Shown: positions 8,781 through 17,746 of the stretch, one piece after another | Position numbering within the stretch: the first letter of the stretch is position 1 | How the letters are laid out: every line of letters begins with the position of its first letter | Assembly (NCBI RefSeq): GCF_900182605.1 | Contig: NZ_FXTB01000013.1 | Location: forward strand, 1 to 64,000 | Length of the DNA: 64,000 nt | Direction: 5' to 3' | From: Saccharicrinis carchari | GTDB lineage: Bacteria > Bacteroidota > Bacteroidia > Bacteroidales > Marinilabiliaceae | The notes under the pieces: generated by a model | What the model was told of the DNA's origin: nothing | What the model saw: only the letters and a program-made list of their open reading frames with translations | Database searches by the model: none | Program-made: the position numbers and the translations under genes

Positions 8781-10277
8781 TTATCTTCTGTCTTTGGCCT
8801 GCATAGGGCTACCAACTCTGGTCATGGCACAGCGGAATCCCAAGTCGTCGCGGGCTTCGCTCTCATCGAGGTATCTGCGGGTTCCCGGGCTTAACCAGTA
8901 AGCTCTGTCTCTCCACGAACCACCTTTGTAAACTCTTGTTTTATCCGACACTAATGATCCCATGCTTCCGGTATGCGCACCGTACATATCTTTGGTATCT
9001 TTTTCGGTATCTAACCATTGGTCGCCAACCGAAATATTGGACTGTACATCGCCATCCTGATAGTTACGGTTATCCGCTGTACGATAGTTCTTACGACCCA
9101 TGATGTCTTTATCGTCTTCCATCTCATAACGAATACGACCCAAACTATCTTTCTCTACCAGATAACCTTCTTCATCTATTACCTTGGTTTTAAATACATT
9201 ACCTCTATAGGGGCTAAACTCATCTACTTCGTCAAAAGAAAGTGGACGGTACACATCGGCTACCCATTCGTTTACATTACCTGCCATGCAATACAAACCA
9301 TAATCGTTGGGATAATAGGAATATACATCCACTGTAATATCGCCTCCGTCGTTCAGATCGCCGGCCATACCCATGTAGTCGCCACTGCCTCTAACAAAGT
9401 TGGCCATCATTTTACCTCTTTCGTTTTTGTCGGCATTTCGAGTAATATGTCCGTCCCAGGGGTATATCCTGCGGCTGGTCATACGCTCCTCTTGCGAGTT
9501 GCCTATTAATCCGAGCGCGGCATACTCCCATTCTGCCTCGGTAGGTAGGCGATAGCGTGGTAAAAGATATCCATCTTCCCAACGTACACGCCTGCTGTCC
9601 TTGTTTGGATCCAGATCTTCTATCGGCTTTTTACCCGCAATACCATCGTACTGGCCATAGAGATAAGCCTCAGTGTTAAAGTTATTTTCGTTTTGCTGGT
9701 TTACGTCCATTTCCAAAACGCCCATATCCACCAATATTTTTTCATTTACCCTATCGGTTCTCCACTGGCAAAAATCGTTGGCTTGCAACCAATTAACCCC
9801 CACCACAGGGTATTTACTGTAGGCCGTATGTCGAAAATAATTTTCCGTCATAGGCTCGTTGTAGGCCAATGCTCTACGCCAAACCAACGTATCGGGCAAG
9901 GCTTTTCTGTATACCTCGGGATATTCAACAAAAACCCGGTTTATCCAGTACAGGTATTCGCGATAATCCACATTTTTAACTTCGGTTTCGTCCATGTAAA
10001 ACGATGGAACTGTAACACGCCTTGGCACATTGTTCCAATCATACATTACATCCTGTTCTACCCTACCCATTATAAAGGTACCACCCTCAATAAATCTCAA
10101 TCCAGGGCCCAGCTCCTGCTCATACCCATCGTAAAATTCAAAACCGCCGTTTTCAGGCGTGTTATACTCCCATCCGGTAGCAGAAGAAACATTGCCCGAA
10201 CCGCCTTTACCACAGGAAGTTGTTAGCACAACCCCGAGCACAAGTGCAATATGAAAAAGTCTAATTTTAAGCTTCAT
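8781..10277 (-). CDS. gldJ: Gliding motility/T9SS lipoprotein GldJ
   Basis: GldJ is an outer-membrane lipoprotein needed for gliding and for stability of the type IX secretion system in Flavobacterium. The 498-residue protein has a lipoprotein signal (VVLTTSC, lipid-bearing Cys22) and a formylglycine-generating-enzyme-like (FGE/SUMF1) fold from about residue 55 to the end, with GGTFIMGR, YRLPTEAEWEYAA, CMAGNVNEWVADVYRP and VYKGGSWRDRAYW. GldK is a paralog with the same fold; location beside porU and porV favours GldJ. Gliding itself cannot be inferred, since non-gliding Bacteroidota keep the gene for secretion. It is divergent from porU. Confidence 0.85.
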   Translation of the reverse strand: MKLKIRLFHIALVLGVVLTTSCGKGGSGNVSSATGWEYNTPENGGFEFYDGYEQELGPGLRFIEGGTFIMGRVEQDVMYDWNNVPRRVTVPSFYMDETEVKNVDYREYLYWINRVFVEYPEVYRKALPDTLVWRRALAYNEPMTENYFRHTAYSKYPVVGVNWLQANDFCQWRTDRVNEKILVDMGVLEMDVNQQNENNFNTEAYLYGQYDGIAGKKPIEDLDPNKDSRRVRWEDGYLLPRYRLPTEAEWEYAALGLIGNSQEERMTSRRIYPWDGHITRNADKNERGKMMANFVRGSGDYMGMAGDLNDGGDITVDVYSYYPNDYGLYCMAGNVNEWVADVYRPLSFDEVDEFSPYRGNVFKTKVIDEEGYLVEKDSLGRIRYEMEDDKDIMGRKNYRTADNRNYQDGDVQSNISVGDQWLDTEKDTKDMYGAHTGSMGSLVSDKTRVYKGGSWRDRAYWLSPGTRRYLDESEARDDLGFRCAMTRVGSPMQAKDRR

Positions 10278-10373
10278 AGCGAAATATAATCTTTAGTTAT
10301 CTTTAATTCTTACAACAATTTTATTACTTTTTATCAACTCTCTTTTTATACAATCAATCCTTCTCTTATACTG

Positions 10374-10381
10374 CAAAAATA
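10374..10381 (-). promoter_or_regulatory. -7 promoter element of gldJ (candidate)
   Basis: Minus-strand TATTTTTG (10381-10374) matches TAnnTTTG about 100 bases upstream of gldJ. No clear -33 TTTG at the right distance. The 324-base gldJ-porU interval (10278-10601) holds this and the porU candidate and no other gene. Confidence 0.35.
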
Positions 10382-10514
10382 GAAAAAGGTTATCATCCAC
10401 TAATTATTCTTTTCATTTTTTTTTCTTTAAAAGCTTATTTGATTGTTTAATGTAATATTGTATCCTTTGTAAACGTTATATTTTGTGAAATCGTGTGCAA
10501 ACACGGTTTTTTTT

Positions 10515-10522
10515 TACTTTTG
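10515..10522 (+). promoter_or_regulatory. -7 promoter element of porU (candidate)
   Basis: TACTTTTG matches TAnnTTTG and lies 80 bases before the porU ATG, preceded by a T-rich run. A TTTTG at 10481-10485 is too far for an ideal -33 box. Confidence 0.4.
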
Positions 10523-10601
10523 TGAATTACCTCATAAACATCTACTGTTTTTTCGATGTTTATAAGGTAGTAGAATTGAACACAAAGAAACAGGAAATTA
10601 T

Positions 10602-13600
10602 ATGAATACGATAAAGATTGGGTTGTGGGGTTTTTTTTGTATGCTAAGCATGGCTGTAAGCAGTCAGGAAAACATTATTTTAGATAAAACAGTTGAGTGG
10701 AGGGATCCGTCAATAATCAACGTGCACGGAGAAGAAGTAACACTACTTCAATTCTCCGATATGGGTGACCTGAAACCTGAAACGAATATCCCCATGCTGA
10801 ATCAAACAATTAAATTTCCCTACGGCACAACACCCGAAAATATTCAGGTATCCATCCAGGAACCGGTATTTATATGGCCTACACCACAGGAGCATGCTCA
10901 TTTTAAAGATAAAGTTTTAAATAAAGACATCAACTTTGATTTTTCCGTTTCACAAAGCGGCCAACAGTATTTCCTGGATCTCTCACTCACCCCCGTTATT
11001 AAGCCCGAGGGTGCTTTATCATTTAAAAAACTGGTTTCGTACAGCATCCTTATCAGCTACAAACAAACACAGCCATCTCGTTTAAAAAGCACTTTAAAGG
11101 CAGTTAACTATGCCGATAACTCTGTACTTAGCAAAGGTAAATGGGTAAAGGTGAGTATAGCCAAATCAGGAATTCATAAAATAAGCTATAGCCAGCTTAA
11201 AGAGTGGGGTGTGACCAATACTGCCCATGTAGGCCTGTACGGAAACGGTGGTAAGGCGCTCCCTGCATCAAACAACGAATATCGGCCCGACGACCTTATT
11301 GAAAATCCGGTATGGCACTATAATAACGCCATCTATTTTTATGCTCAAGGCCCGGTAACATGGGAGTTTGACGACAACAAAAGAATTTTTAAACACAAAA
11401 AAAACCTTTTTAGCGATAAGGCCTATTATTTTATCACTGAAAAAGATGCCCCATCGCAAACCCTTGCAGCATCGAGCCTACACACTGCAGAATACGATAA
11501 AGAAGTTGATTATTTTAATGACTATGCTTATCACGAGATAGATAATCATAATTTGATTTCATCGGGCAATGTATGGTTTGGCGAAAAATTCGATTATTAC
11601 TCTAATACGAATCATAGCTTCGATTTTACATTTGACAATACGGTGAGGGGATCCAGTGCTACGGTATTTGCTTCCCTTGCAGCCCGATCGAGTACTACCA
11701 CTGCCTTTGAGTTGCTGGTTAACGACAAGCTCCTTACCAAAACCTACGTAAGCAGTGTAGATGTTACCAAAATCGTCGGCTACTTCGCCAGAATGGGTAC
11801 ACTCAGCACCAACTTTGATGTTAACGACGATAATATTAAACTGAACATCCGTTTTGCCCTTAAAAACAGTCAATCTTCATCCCTTGGATACTTAGATTAT
11901 ATATGTGTAAATGCAGACAGACATCTTCATTTTATAAGTAACGAGCTGGCATTTAGGAATCAGGATATGGTGGGCACCGGCAGCAAAGTAAAATACGTAC
12001 TTTCCAACAGCAACAATGTTATTATATGGGATATTAGCAATCCCTTAAGTCCTTTAAGCGTAAAAACAAGCACCTCGGGTACACAAACCGAATTTAATTA
12101 TGCAGCAAATGAGCTAAGGGATTTTGTGGCTTTTGACCCGGAAGGGAGTTTTCCGACTCCTGTTTTTGAAGAGAATGTGGCGAACCAAAACCTGCATGCC
12201 AGCCCTTTTGCCGATTACATTATTGTGAGCCATCCGGACTTTTTATCCGAGGCCAACCGATTAGGCACGATACATCAAAACTACAGTGGGATGAGTTATT
12301 TGGTGGTGAACACCAAAGAAATTTACAACGAATTTTCATCGGGGAAAACAGATGTTACAGCCATTCGCAGCTTTGTGCGCATGCTTTACGACAAAGCAGG
12401 TGACGATTTAAGTAAAAAGCCAAAAAACCTACTGCTGTTTGGCGATGGCTCCTACGATAACCGGCCGGGGATTGCCGGCAATACCGATAAGATACCCACG
12501 TATCAGTCGGACAACTCTATACACGCAACCAGCTCGTATGTATCAGACGATTATTTCGGATTATTAGATCCCAACGAAGGAGACAGAATACCATCTGACA
12601 AGGTGGATATTGGGATTGGTCGTTTTCCGGTAAACACATTAGAAGAAGCTAAAATAGCGGTTGACAAAACTTACAAATATTATTATCAGCAGAGCAACGA
12701 CCAGTGGAAAAGTAACCTGACCTTTGTAGGCGACGACGGCGATGGAAATATCCATATGAGAGATGCCGACCTACTGACTAAAGACCTTTTGGCTACGCAT
12801 CCCGAATATAATATATCCAAGCTGTATTTTGATGCCTACGAAAAATTAACCACCACTTCCGGAACCAGTATTCCTGTTATTGAACAGGATATAGGACAAG
12901 CGATTACCAAAGGAAATTTAATTTTTAATTACACCGGACACGGCAGCCCTAATGTTTTAGGCCACGAAAAGGTAATTACCAAAACACATATTGCCAGTTG
13001 GAACAATATTGACAAACTTGCCCTTTTTGTTACGGCCACATGCGAATTTAGCCGTTACGACGAAAAAGATATGATTACGGCGGGCGAAGAATTGTTTTTG
13101 AATCCACTGGGAGGTGCTATTGCACTTTTCTCCACCACACGAATAGTGTACTCAAACGCCAATCACAACCTGAACACCAGTTTTTATAATTTTGCTTTTG
13201 AACGTGATACTGATGGCCAGCCGTACACCCTGGGCCAGATAATGAGGCGTACAAAAAACAAACTATCGAGCTCCATCAACAAGTTAAACTTTTCGCTTTT
13301 GGGCGATCCGGCTATCCGCTTGATTTATCCCAATGCAAAGGTGAATACCCTGAAAATTAACGAAGGCGATGTAACCATGAAAGTGGACGGAACACCTGCT
13401 CCCCTGGACAGTCTAAAGGCTTTAAGTAAAATAAAAGTTACCGGACAGATAAGCGATAGTTTCAATAAACTAAAAGACGACTTTAACGGAAGAGTTTTCG
13501 TAACAGTGTACGATAAGCAAAGTCGAATAGTTACCCGAGGCAACGATGGAGCCACACCTTTTTCCTTCGACACCTTCGATAATATTATTTTTAAAGGTTC

Positions 13601-14444
13601 AGCCAGTGCGTCTAACGGTGTTTTCGAAACAGAATTTGTTATACCCAAAGATATTCGCTACAATTTTGATAAGGGAAAAATTAGCTATTATGCCTATTCA
13701 GATGAAAGCCAGCAAGAGGCATTTGGTGCCTTTTCGGATATTATCATAGGTGGTATCGATAACAATGCCGACGAGGATAACACAGGGCCTGAAATTAAAC
13801 TATGGCTTAACAACAAAAACTTTAGCCAGGGAGCCAAGGTGGGTTCACGACCAATCCTGTTGGCCGAGATATCGGATATTTCGGGTATTAATACTACCGG
13901 AAATGGTATTGGCCACGACATTACGGCTGTAATAAACGATAACAACTCAAACCCAATTATATTAAACAACGACTTTGAAGCTACCATCAACAGTTATCAG
14001 GAAGGCATCATTAAACGACAATTGCCGGTTTTGGAATCGGGTAAGCACACACTCACCCTTAAGGCATGGGATACGCATAACAATTCCTCCACTGCAAGTA
14101 TCCAGTTTCAGGTTTCAGAAGAAGGTGGTATAGCTATTTCCGATGCCATTGTGTTTCCCAATCCACTAGTGCCGGGACAAACATCGTATATCTCCTTTCA
14201 ACACGATGACCCCAACTCGCGGCTTAACATTCAATTGTTAATATACGGATTAAACGGACAGCTCGTTTCGCAACAAAACAGCTCGGTAATATCACTGATT
14301 AATACCATCCCCCCCATTGAGTTAAAGGCGCAAACCAGCGGAGGGCATTCACTAAGCCCCGGTATTTATCTGTACAAACTTATTATCGACTCCCAATCAG
14401 GGCGCAAAGGGGAAATTTCGGGTAAAATTATGGTGGGCCGATAA
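10602..14444 (+). CDS. porU: Type IX secretion system sortase PorU
   Basis: PorU is the cell-surface C25 (gingipain-family) cysteine peptidase that removes the C-terminal signal of T9SS cargo and attaches it to A-LPS. The 1280-residue protein has a signal peptide (about residues 1-21), an N-terminal beta-rich region, and a C25 catalytic domain from about 530 to 910. The catalytic pair fits His780 (in YTGHGSPN) and Cys814 (in FVTATCEFS), a 34-residue spacing as in gingipains. The C-terminal 90 residues resemble a T9SS type A C-terminal domain (FPNP, IYGLNGQLV, SPGIYLYKL), as PorU proteins retain. It is followed by porV, 82 bases downstream, which has its own promoter. Confidence 0.93.
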   Translation: MNTIKIGLWGFFCMLSMAVSSQENIILDKTVEWRDPSIINVHGEEVTLLQFSDMGDLKPETNIPMLNQTIKFPYGTTPENIQVSIQEPVFIWPTPQEHAHFKDKVLNKDINFDFSVSQSGQQYFLDLSLTPVIKPEGALSFKKLVSYSILISYKQTQPSRLKSTLKAVNYADNSVLSKGKWVKVSIAKSGIHKISYSQLKEWGVTNTAHVGLYGNGGKALPASNNEYRPDDLIENPVWHYNNAIYFYAQGPVTWEFDDNKRIFKHKKNLFSDKAYYFITEKDAPSQTLAASSLHTAEYDKEVDYFNDYAYHEIDNHNLISSGNVWFGEKFDYYSNTNHSFDFTFDNTVRGSSATVFASLAARSSTTTAFELLVNDKLLTKTYVSSVDVTKIVGYFARMGTLSTNFDVNDDNIKLNIRFALKNSQSSSLGYLDYICVNADRHLHFISNELAFRNQDMVGTGSKVKYVLSNSNNVIIWDISNPLSPLSVKTSTSGTQTEFNYAANELRDFVAFDPEGSFPTPVFEENVANQNLHASPFADYIIVSHPDFLSEANRLGTIHQNYSGMSYLVVNTKEIYNEFSSGKTDVTAIRSFVRMLYDKAGDDLSKKPKNLLLFGDGSYDNRPGIAGNTDKIPTYQSDNSIHATSSYVSDDYFGLLDPNEGDRIPSDKVDIGIGRFPVNTLEEAKIAVDKTYKYYYQQSNDQWKSNLTFVGDDGDGNIHMRDADLLTKDLLATHPEYNISKLYFDAYEKLTTTSGTSIPVIEQDIGQAITKGNLIFNYTGHGSPNVLGHEKVITKTHIASWNNIDKLALFVTATCEFSRYDEKDMITAGEELFLNPLGGAIALFSTTRIVYSNANHNLNTSFYNFAFERDTDGQPYTLGQIMRRTKNKLSSSINKLNFSLLGDPAIRLIYPNAKVNTLKINEGDVTMKVDGTPAPLDSLKALSKIKVTGQISDSFNKLKDDFNGRVFVTVYDKQSRIVTRGNDGATPFSFDTFDNIIFKGSASASNGVFETEFVIPKDIRYNFDKGKISYYAYSDESQQEAFGAFSDIIIGGIDNNADEDNTGPEIKLWLNNKNFSQGAKVGSRPILLAEISDISGINTTGNGIGHDITAVINDNNSNPIILNNDFEATINSYQEGIIKRQLPVLESGKHTLTLKAWDTHNNSSTASIQFQVSEEGGIAISDAIVFPNPLVPGQTSYISFQHDDPNSRLNIQLLIYGLNGQLVSQQNSSVISLINTIPPIELKAQTSGGHSLSPGIYLYKLIIDSQSGRKGEISGKIMVGR

Positions 14445-14457
14445 TAAATTTGATTTT

Positions 14458-14487
14458 TTTGAGTTTACAATTGTAGTCTTAAATTTG
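14458..14487 (+). promoter_or_regulatory. Promoter of porV
   Basis: TTTG (14458-14461), 18-base spacer, TAAATTTG (14480-14487): a good match to the Bacteroidota promoter consensus, 40 bases before the porV start. Confidence 0.6.
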
Positions 14488-14526
14488 TAAGCTTAATCGA
14501 CAAATAATAAATAAGGAACATACACT

Positions 14527-15651
14527 ATGCAGAACTTTTTTTTAAGAACAGGGATTATCCTTTCATTGGTACTTATCTCATCCCTTAATATAAACAGCCA
14601 AAATACGGTAAATAAAAAAGATGCTTTCCCCCGTACAGCAGCACCCTTTTTAACCATCACGCCCGAGTCGAGAGGTGGTGCGATGGGCGATGCCGGTGTG
14701 GCCACAGCACCCGACATCAATTCGCAGCACTGGAACTCAAGTAAATATGCCTTTTTAGATCAGGACATGGGTGTATCTCTATCTTTTACTCCCTGGCTCA
14801 GGGATTTAGTCGACGATATCAACTTGTATTATCTTACTTTTTTTCGTCGTATAGATAATATGCAAACGGTGAGTGCTTCCTTACGTTATTTTTCGTTAGG
14901 CTCTATTATTTTTACGGATGAAACAGGCTCACCCCTTTCCAGCGGAAAACCCAATGAATTTGCCATAGATGCGGCATACGCCTTAAAGCTATCAGATAAG
15001 ATATCCGGTTCAGTTGCCTTTAGGTATATTCGATCCGACATCAACAACGGGGCTTATTCAGAAGGAGCTGAGCCCGGCAGTGCTTTTGCAGCCGACCTGA
15101 ACTTTTTTTATCTGCAGAATGTTAAATGGGGTGGCAGAAAAGGCGATGTTTCTGCCGGCATCAACATCTCTAATATTGGCTCTAAAATATCGTACGATGG
15201 AGGAGCTAACCAGGAATTTTTACCAGCTAACCTACGCATAGGAGGAGCCTATACCACCGAGATAGACCGATACAATAAAGTGGGCTTTACGCTGGATATC
15301 AACCGCTACATGGTTGCTAAGGGTGATTTTGTAGATGGGGCCTACGAAGACAAAAGCGACCTTTCGGTGCCTGCTTCCTTTTTTCAGAGTTTTGGTGATT
15401 TTGCCGTTGAAGACTTAAGGATTTCGGTTGGAGGAGAATATTGGTACGACAACCAATTTGCCATCAGAGCTGGCTATTACCACGAGGACGAAGTAATCGG
15501 AAACCGTAAGTTTGCTACTGCCGGAGCCGGCCTCAAATTTAACATGTTTACTATTGATGCTTCGTACATCATTGCCATAGCGCAAAACAACCCACTGGCC
15601 AATACCATCCGCTTTTCATTAGGATTTGACCTGGATCAGATGGGAAAATAA
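14527..15651 (+). CDS. porV: Type IX secretion system outer membrane protein PorV
   Basis: PorV (LptO/PG27) is a FadL-like outer-membrane beta-barrel that shuttles T9SS cargo from the translocon to the PorU sortase. The 374-residue protein has a signal peptide of about 24 residues, the conserved early segment FLTITPESRGGAMGDAG and the NSSKYAFLD segment typical of PorV, and alternating barrel strands ending in a short C-terminal strand (IRFSLGFDL). It directly follows porU, the usual partner order in Bacteroidota. Confidence 0.92.
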   Translation: MQNFFLRTGIILSLVLISSLNINSQNTVNKKDAFPRTAAPFLTITPESRGGAMGDAGVATAPDINSQHWNSSKYAFLDQDMGVSLSFTPWLRDLVDDINLYYLTFFRRIDNMQTVSASLRYFSLGSIIFTDETGSPLSSGKPNEFAIDAAYALKLSDKISGSVAFRYIRSDINNGAYSEGAEPGSAFAADLNFFYLQNVKWGGRKGDVSAGINISNIGSKISYDGGANQEFLPANLRIGGAYTTEIDRYNKVGFTLDINRYMVAKGDFVDGAYEDKSDLSVPASFFQSFGDFAVEDLRISVGGEYWYDNQFAIRAGYYHEDEVIGNRKFATAGAGLKFNMFTIDASYIIAIAQNNPLANTIRFSLGFDLDQMGK

Positions 15652-15758
15652 TTAATTTGAGTTAAAACAATTACAAAGCAGCAAGAGTCAAGATACGAGC
15701 ATCCTGTATAAAGTAGCTGAATTCGTATCTACAGCAATAAGCTATTAACAACATTTTA

Positions 15759-15788
15759 ATCCCGGACATACAGTTCGGGATTTTTTTT
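15759..15788 (+). terminator. Terminator of porU-porV
   Basis: ATCCCGGA/TTCGGGAT stem (8 bp with one G-T pair, 7-base loop) followed by a run of eight T, about 110 bases after the porV stop. Confidence 0.85.
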
Positions 15789-15791
15789 ACT

Positions 15792-15799
15792 TATTTTTG
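15792..15799 (+). promoter_or_regulatory. -7 promoter element of ispF (candidate)
   Basis: TATTTTTG matches TAnnTTTG, 52 bases before the ispF ATG. It overlaps the end of the preceding terminator T-run; no clear -33 box. Confidence 0.3.
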
Positions 15800-15850
15800 T
15801 TGCTTATTACTTTAACCTGCACTATTCTTAAACTTTCGGAAATAAAAATA

Positions 15851-16336
15851 ATGAAAATAAAAGTAGGATTTGGATACGATGTCCATAAACTGGGCGAAGG
15901 TGAAGAGCTTTGGATAGGCGGCCTACATGTGCCCCACAGCAAAGGCTCCATTGGTCATTCGGATGGCGATGTGTTGATTCATGCCATTTGCGATGCCCTG
16001 CTGGGTGCCGCCAACTTACGCGACATTGGCTTTCACTTTCCCGATACTTCATCACATTATAAAGGGATTGACAGCAAAATATTATTGCGTAGAACGGTGG
16101 AGCTCATCAAAGAAAAAGGTTATGAAATAAGCAATATCGACAGCAGCGTGTGCCTTGAAAAACCCAAACTGAAAGATTTGATTCCTGAAATGCAGGCACT
16201 GCTGGCCAAGGTAATGGAAATAGACCCCGAAGATATTGCCATTAAAGCTACCACAAGCGAAAAACTAGGTTTTGTGGGTGCGCAGGAAGGCGTTACCGCG
16301 TATGCCAGCGTGTTAATTCAGAAACCATGCAAATAA
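15851..16336 (+). CDS. ispF: 2-C-methyl-D-erythritol 2,4-cyclodiphosphate synthase
   Basis: IspF cyclises CDP-methylerythritol 2-phosphate in the MEP isoprenoid pathway. The 161-residue enzyme begins MKIKVGFGYDVHKLG with metal ligands Asp8 and His10; HSDGDVLIHAICDALLGA supplies the third ligand His, and ATTSEKLGFVG is the conserved C-terminal motif. The ATG at 15851 gives the family's normal start; an upstream TTG at 15797 would add 18 extra residues. dxr, another pathway gene, lies at 36097. Confidence 0.95.
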   Translation: MKIKVGFGYDVHKLGEGEELWIGGLHVPHSKGSIGHSDGDVLIHAICDALLGAANLRDIGFHFPDTSSHYKGIDSKILLRRTVELIKEKGYEISNIDSSVCLEKPKLKDLIPEMQALLAKVMEIDPEDIAIKATTSEKLGFVGAQEGVTAYASVLIQKPCK

Positions 16337-16404
16337 CATAGCTATTTGCATAAGTACTTGTATATGGCTACATTTACTCCTATTACCTTAATACATTTAT
16401 TATC

Positions 16405-16764
16405 ATGAAAAAGACCTTAGTTATTGGCGCCAGCGAAAATCCTGAGCGATATTCGCACAAGGCAATTAAAATGTTAAATGAACACCATCATTCCATTTTA
16501 GCCTTGGGTACGCGAACCGGCGAAGTGGATGGAATAAAAATACAGAAAGAAATAGATAAAAACGAAGATGTGCATACCATTACCATGTACGTTGGCCCAC
16601 GGAACCAGCCTGTTCATTATGAACTCATAAAGCAACTTAAACCCCAAAGAATTATTTTAAATCCGGGAACGGAAAACCCGGAATTAGAATCGCTGGCAAA
16701 AGAAAATAACATTGAAGTAATTCGTGCTTGCACCCTGGTAATGTTGAGTACGGGACAGTACTAA
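16405..16764 (+). CDS. CoA-binding domain protein (YccU-like)
   Basis: A 119-residue single-domain CoA_binding_2 protein with a Rossmann-like fold: TLVIGASENPERYSHKA at the N-terminus, and NPGTENPELE at about 92-101. Homologs bind CoA but have no established reaction. It follows ispF by 68 bases on the same strand. Its stop codon overlaps the left arm of a 19-bp perfect hairpin (16763-16809). Confidence 0.85.
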   Translation: MKKTLVIGASENPERYSHKAIKMLNEHHHSILALGTRTGEVDGIKIQKEIDKNEDVHTITMYVGPRNQPVHYELIKQLKPQRIILNPGTENPELESLAKENNIEVIRACTLVMLSTGQY

Positions 16765-16809
16765 TTCTTGTTCCAAGCTATCTGAAAAAAATAGCTTGGA
16801 ACAAGAATT
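16763..16809. repeat. 19-bp perfect inverted repeat after the CoA-binding gene
   Basis: AATTCTTGTTCCAAGCTAT (16763-16781) and its exact reverse complement (16791-16809) with a 9-base loop, starting inside the stop codon. It probably works as a transcription terminator or mRNA 3' end protector, although no strong T-run follows. A second small hairpin, CTCGC-TAAC-GCGAG, follows at 16813-16826. Confidence 0.8.
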
Positions 16810-16989
16810 TAGCTCGCTAACGCGAGGTGGGTTTGTTGTAATGTTTCCGTCAAAAATCGTGGAGTTTGTAATTCTGTAAAAGTCTGGGGCCTTTACCCCA
16901 TGTAATGATGTAATATGATTTAGGTTCTTAAAAAGGAACTAACGCCAACATAGCCTGCACCGATTTTTCTTCGGCATTAACGATAATTT

Positions 16990-17240
16990 GTTGTCATATT
17001 TTAATTCTCGGACAGGAGTGTGAGGCTTGTGCGGCCGGCCTCCTGAAAAATATTATAGGGCTCAAAGCGCTGCCGTAGTAAGACCGGGAAGCTCCGAACA
17101 CGTTCGGAGATCACCCGGCCGCACTTAGGCAGTGCTAAGAGACGGATGAATTTTTTCAGGCAGTCTTGAATTTCTTTGCTTACTTTCTTGTTTCAAGACA
17201 AGAAAGTAAGGGCCACTCCGGCTTTAGGAGGGTGGAAAGG
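16990..17240. other. Highly structured intergenic element
   Basis: In this 655-base gene-free stretch (16765-17419) several strong stems occur close together: CAGGAG/CTCCTG (17013-17018 with 17040-17045), GTGCGGCC/GGCCGCAC (17029-17036 with 17117-17124), CCGGG/CCCGG (17084-17088 with 17114-17118) enclosing CTCCGAA/TTCGGAG around a CACG tetraloop, CCTGAAAAA/TTTTTCAGG (17042-17050 with 17152-17160), and a 13-bp perfect hairpin CTTACTTTCTTGT/ACAAGAAAGTAAG (17179-17191 with 17198-17210). The pairings partly cross, so alternative folds or a pseudoknot are possible. No open reading frame explains it. It may be a dispersed repeat or an RNA. Confidence 0.55.
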
Positions 17241-17419
17241 GCTAAATAAGTAAAAAGGTTTCAAGTGATTGATTACTCTAACAATTCGGCCGTACCCCTC
17301 CCCCTGCAGGGCTTTTACTGACGCGGAAACATAGTACCTTTTCTCTAATATTCTGCGATTCTTTGGCAGAATTAATGCATCGCTTTTGTTACGAAAAGAA
17401 AAATGAAATCTTTACATCC

Positions 17420-17746
17420 ATGCAAAATATTGGTTCGATATCGGATTTTGAATTGCTACTAAAAACCAACGATATGGTGCTCGTTTACTTTTCGCACAAT
17501 AGATGCAGCGTATGCAAAGTGCTGCTACCAAAAGTACAGGACTTATTAGCAACTGATTTTCCAAAAGTACAGATGGCCTATTGCAACATTGAGCAAGCGC
17601 CAGAACCGGCCGCACAAAATTCCGTTTTTAATGCCCCTACCCTTCTTATTTTTGTTCAAGGCAAAGAGTATATGCGCTTTAGCCGAAATGTTGGTTTGAT
17701 TCCGCTGGCTCAAGCCATCGAACGTCCGTATGGGATGTTGTTTTAA
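17420..17746 (+). CDS. Thioredoxin family protein
   Basis: A 108-residue cytoplasmic thioredoxin-fold protein. The redox motif is CSVC (Cys29, Cys32) in FSHNRCSVCKVL and the cis-proline lies in NAPTLLIF. The atypical CSVC in place of CGPC suggests a specialised oxidoreductase rather than the main thioredoxin. The ATG at 17420 gives the normal start; in-frame TTG 17363 and ATG 17375 would add 15-19 residues that do not look like thioredoxin. Its stop overlaps the stop region of hutU on the other strand. Confidence 0.85.
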   Translation: MQNIGSISDFELLLKTNDMVLVYFSHNRCSVCKVLLPKVQDLLATDFPKVQMAYCNIEQAPEPAAQNSVFNAPTLLIFVQGKEYMRFSRNVGLIPLAQAIERPYGMLF

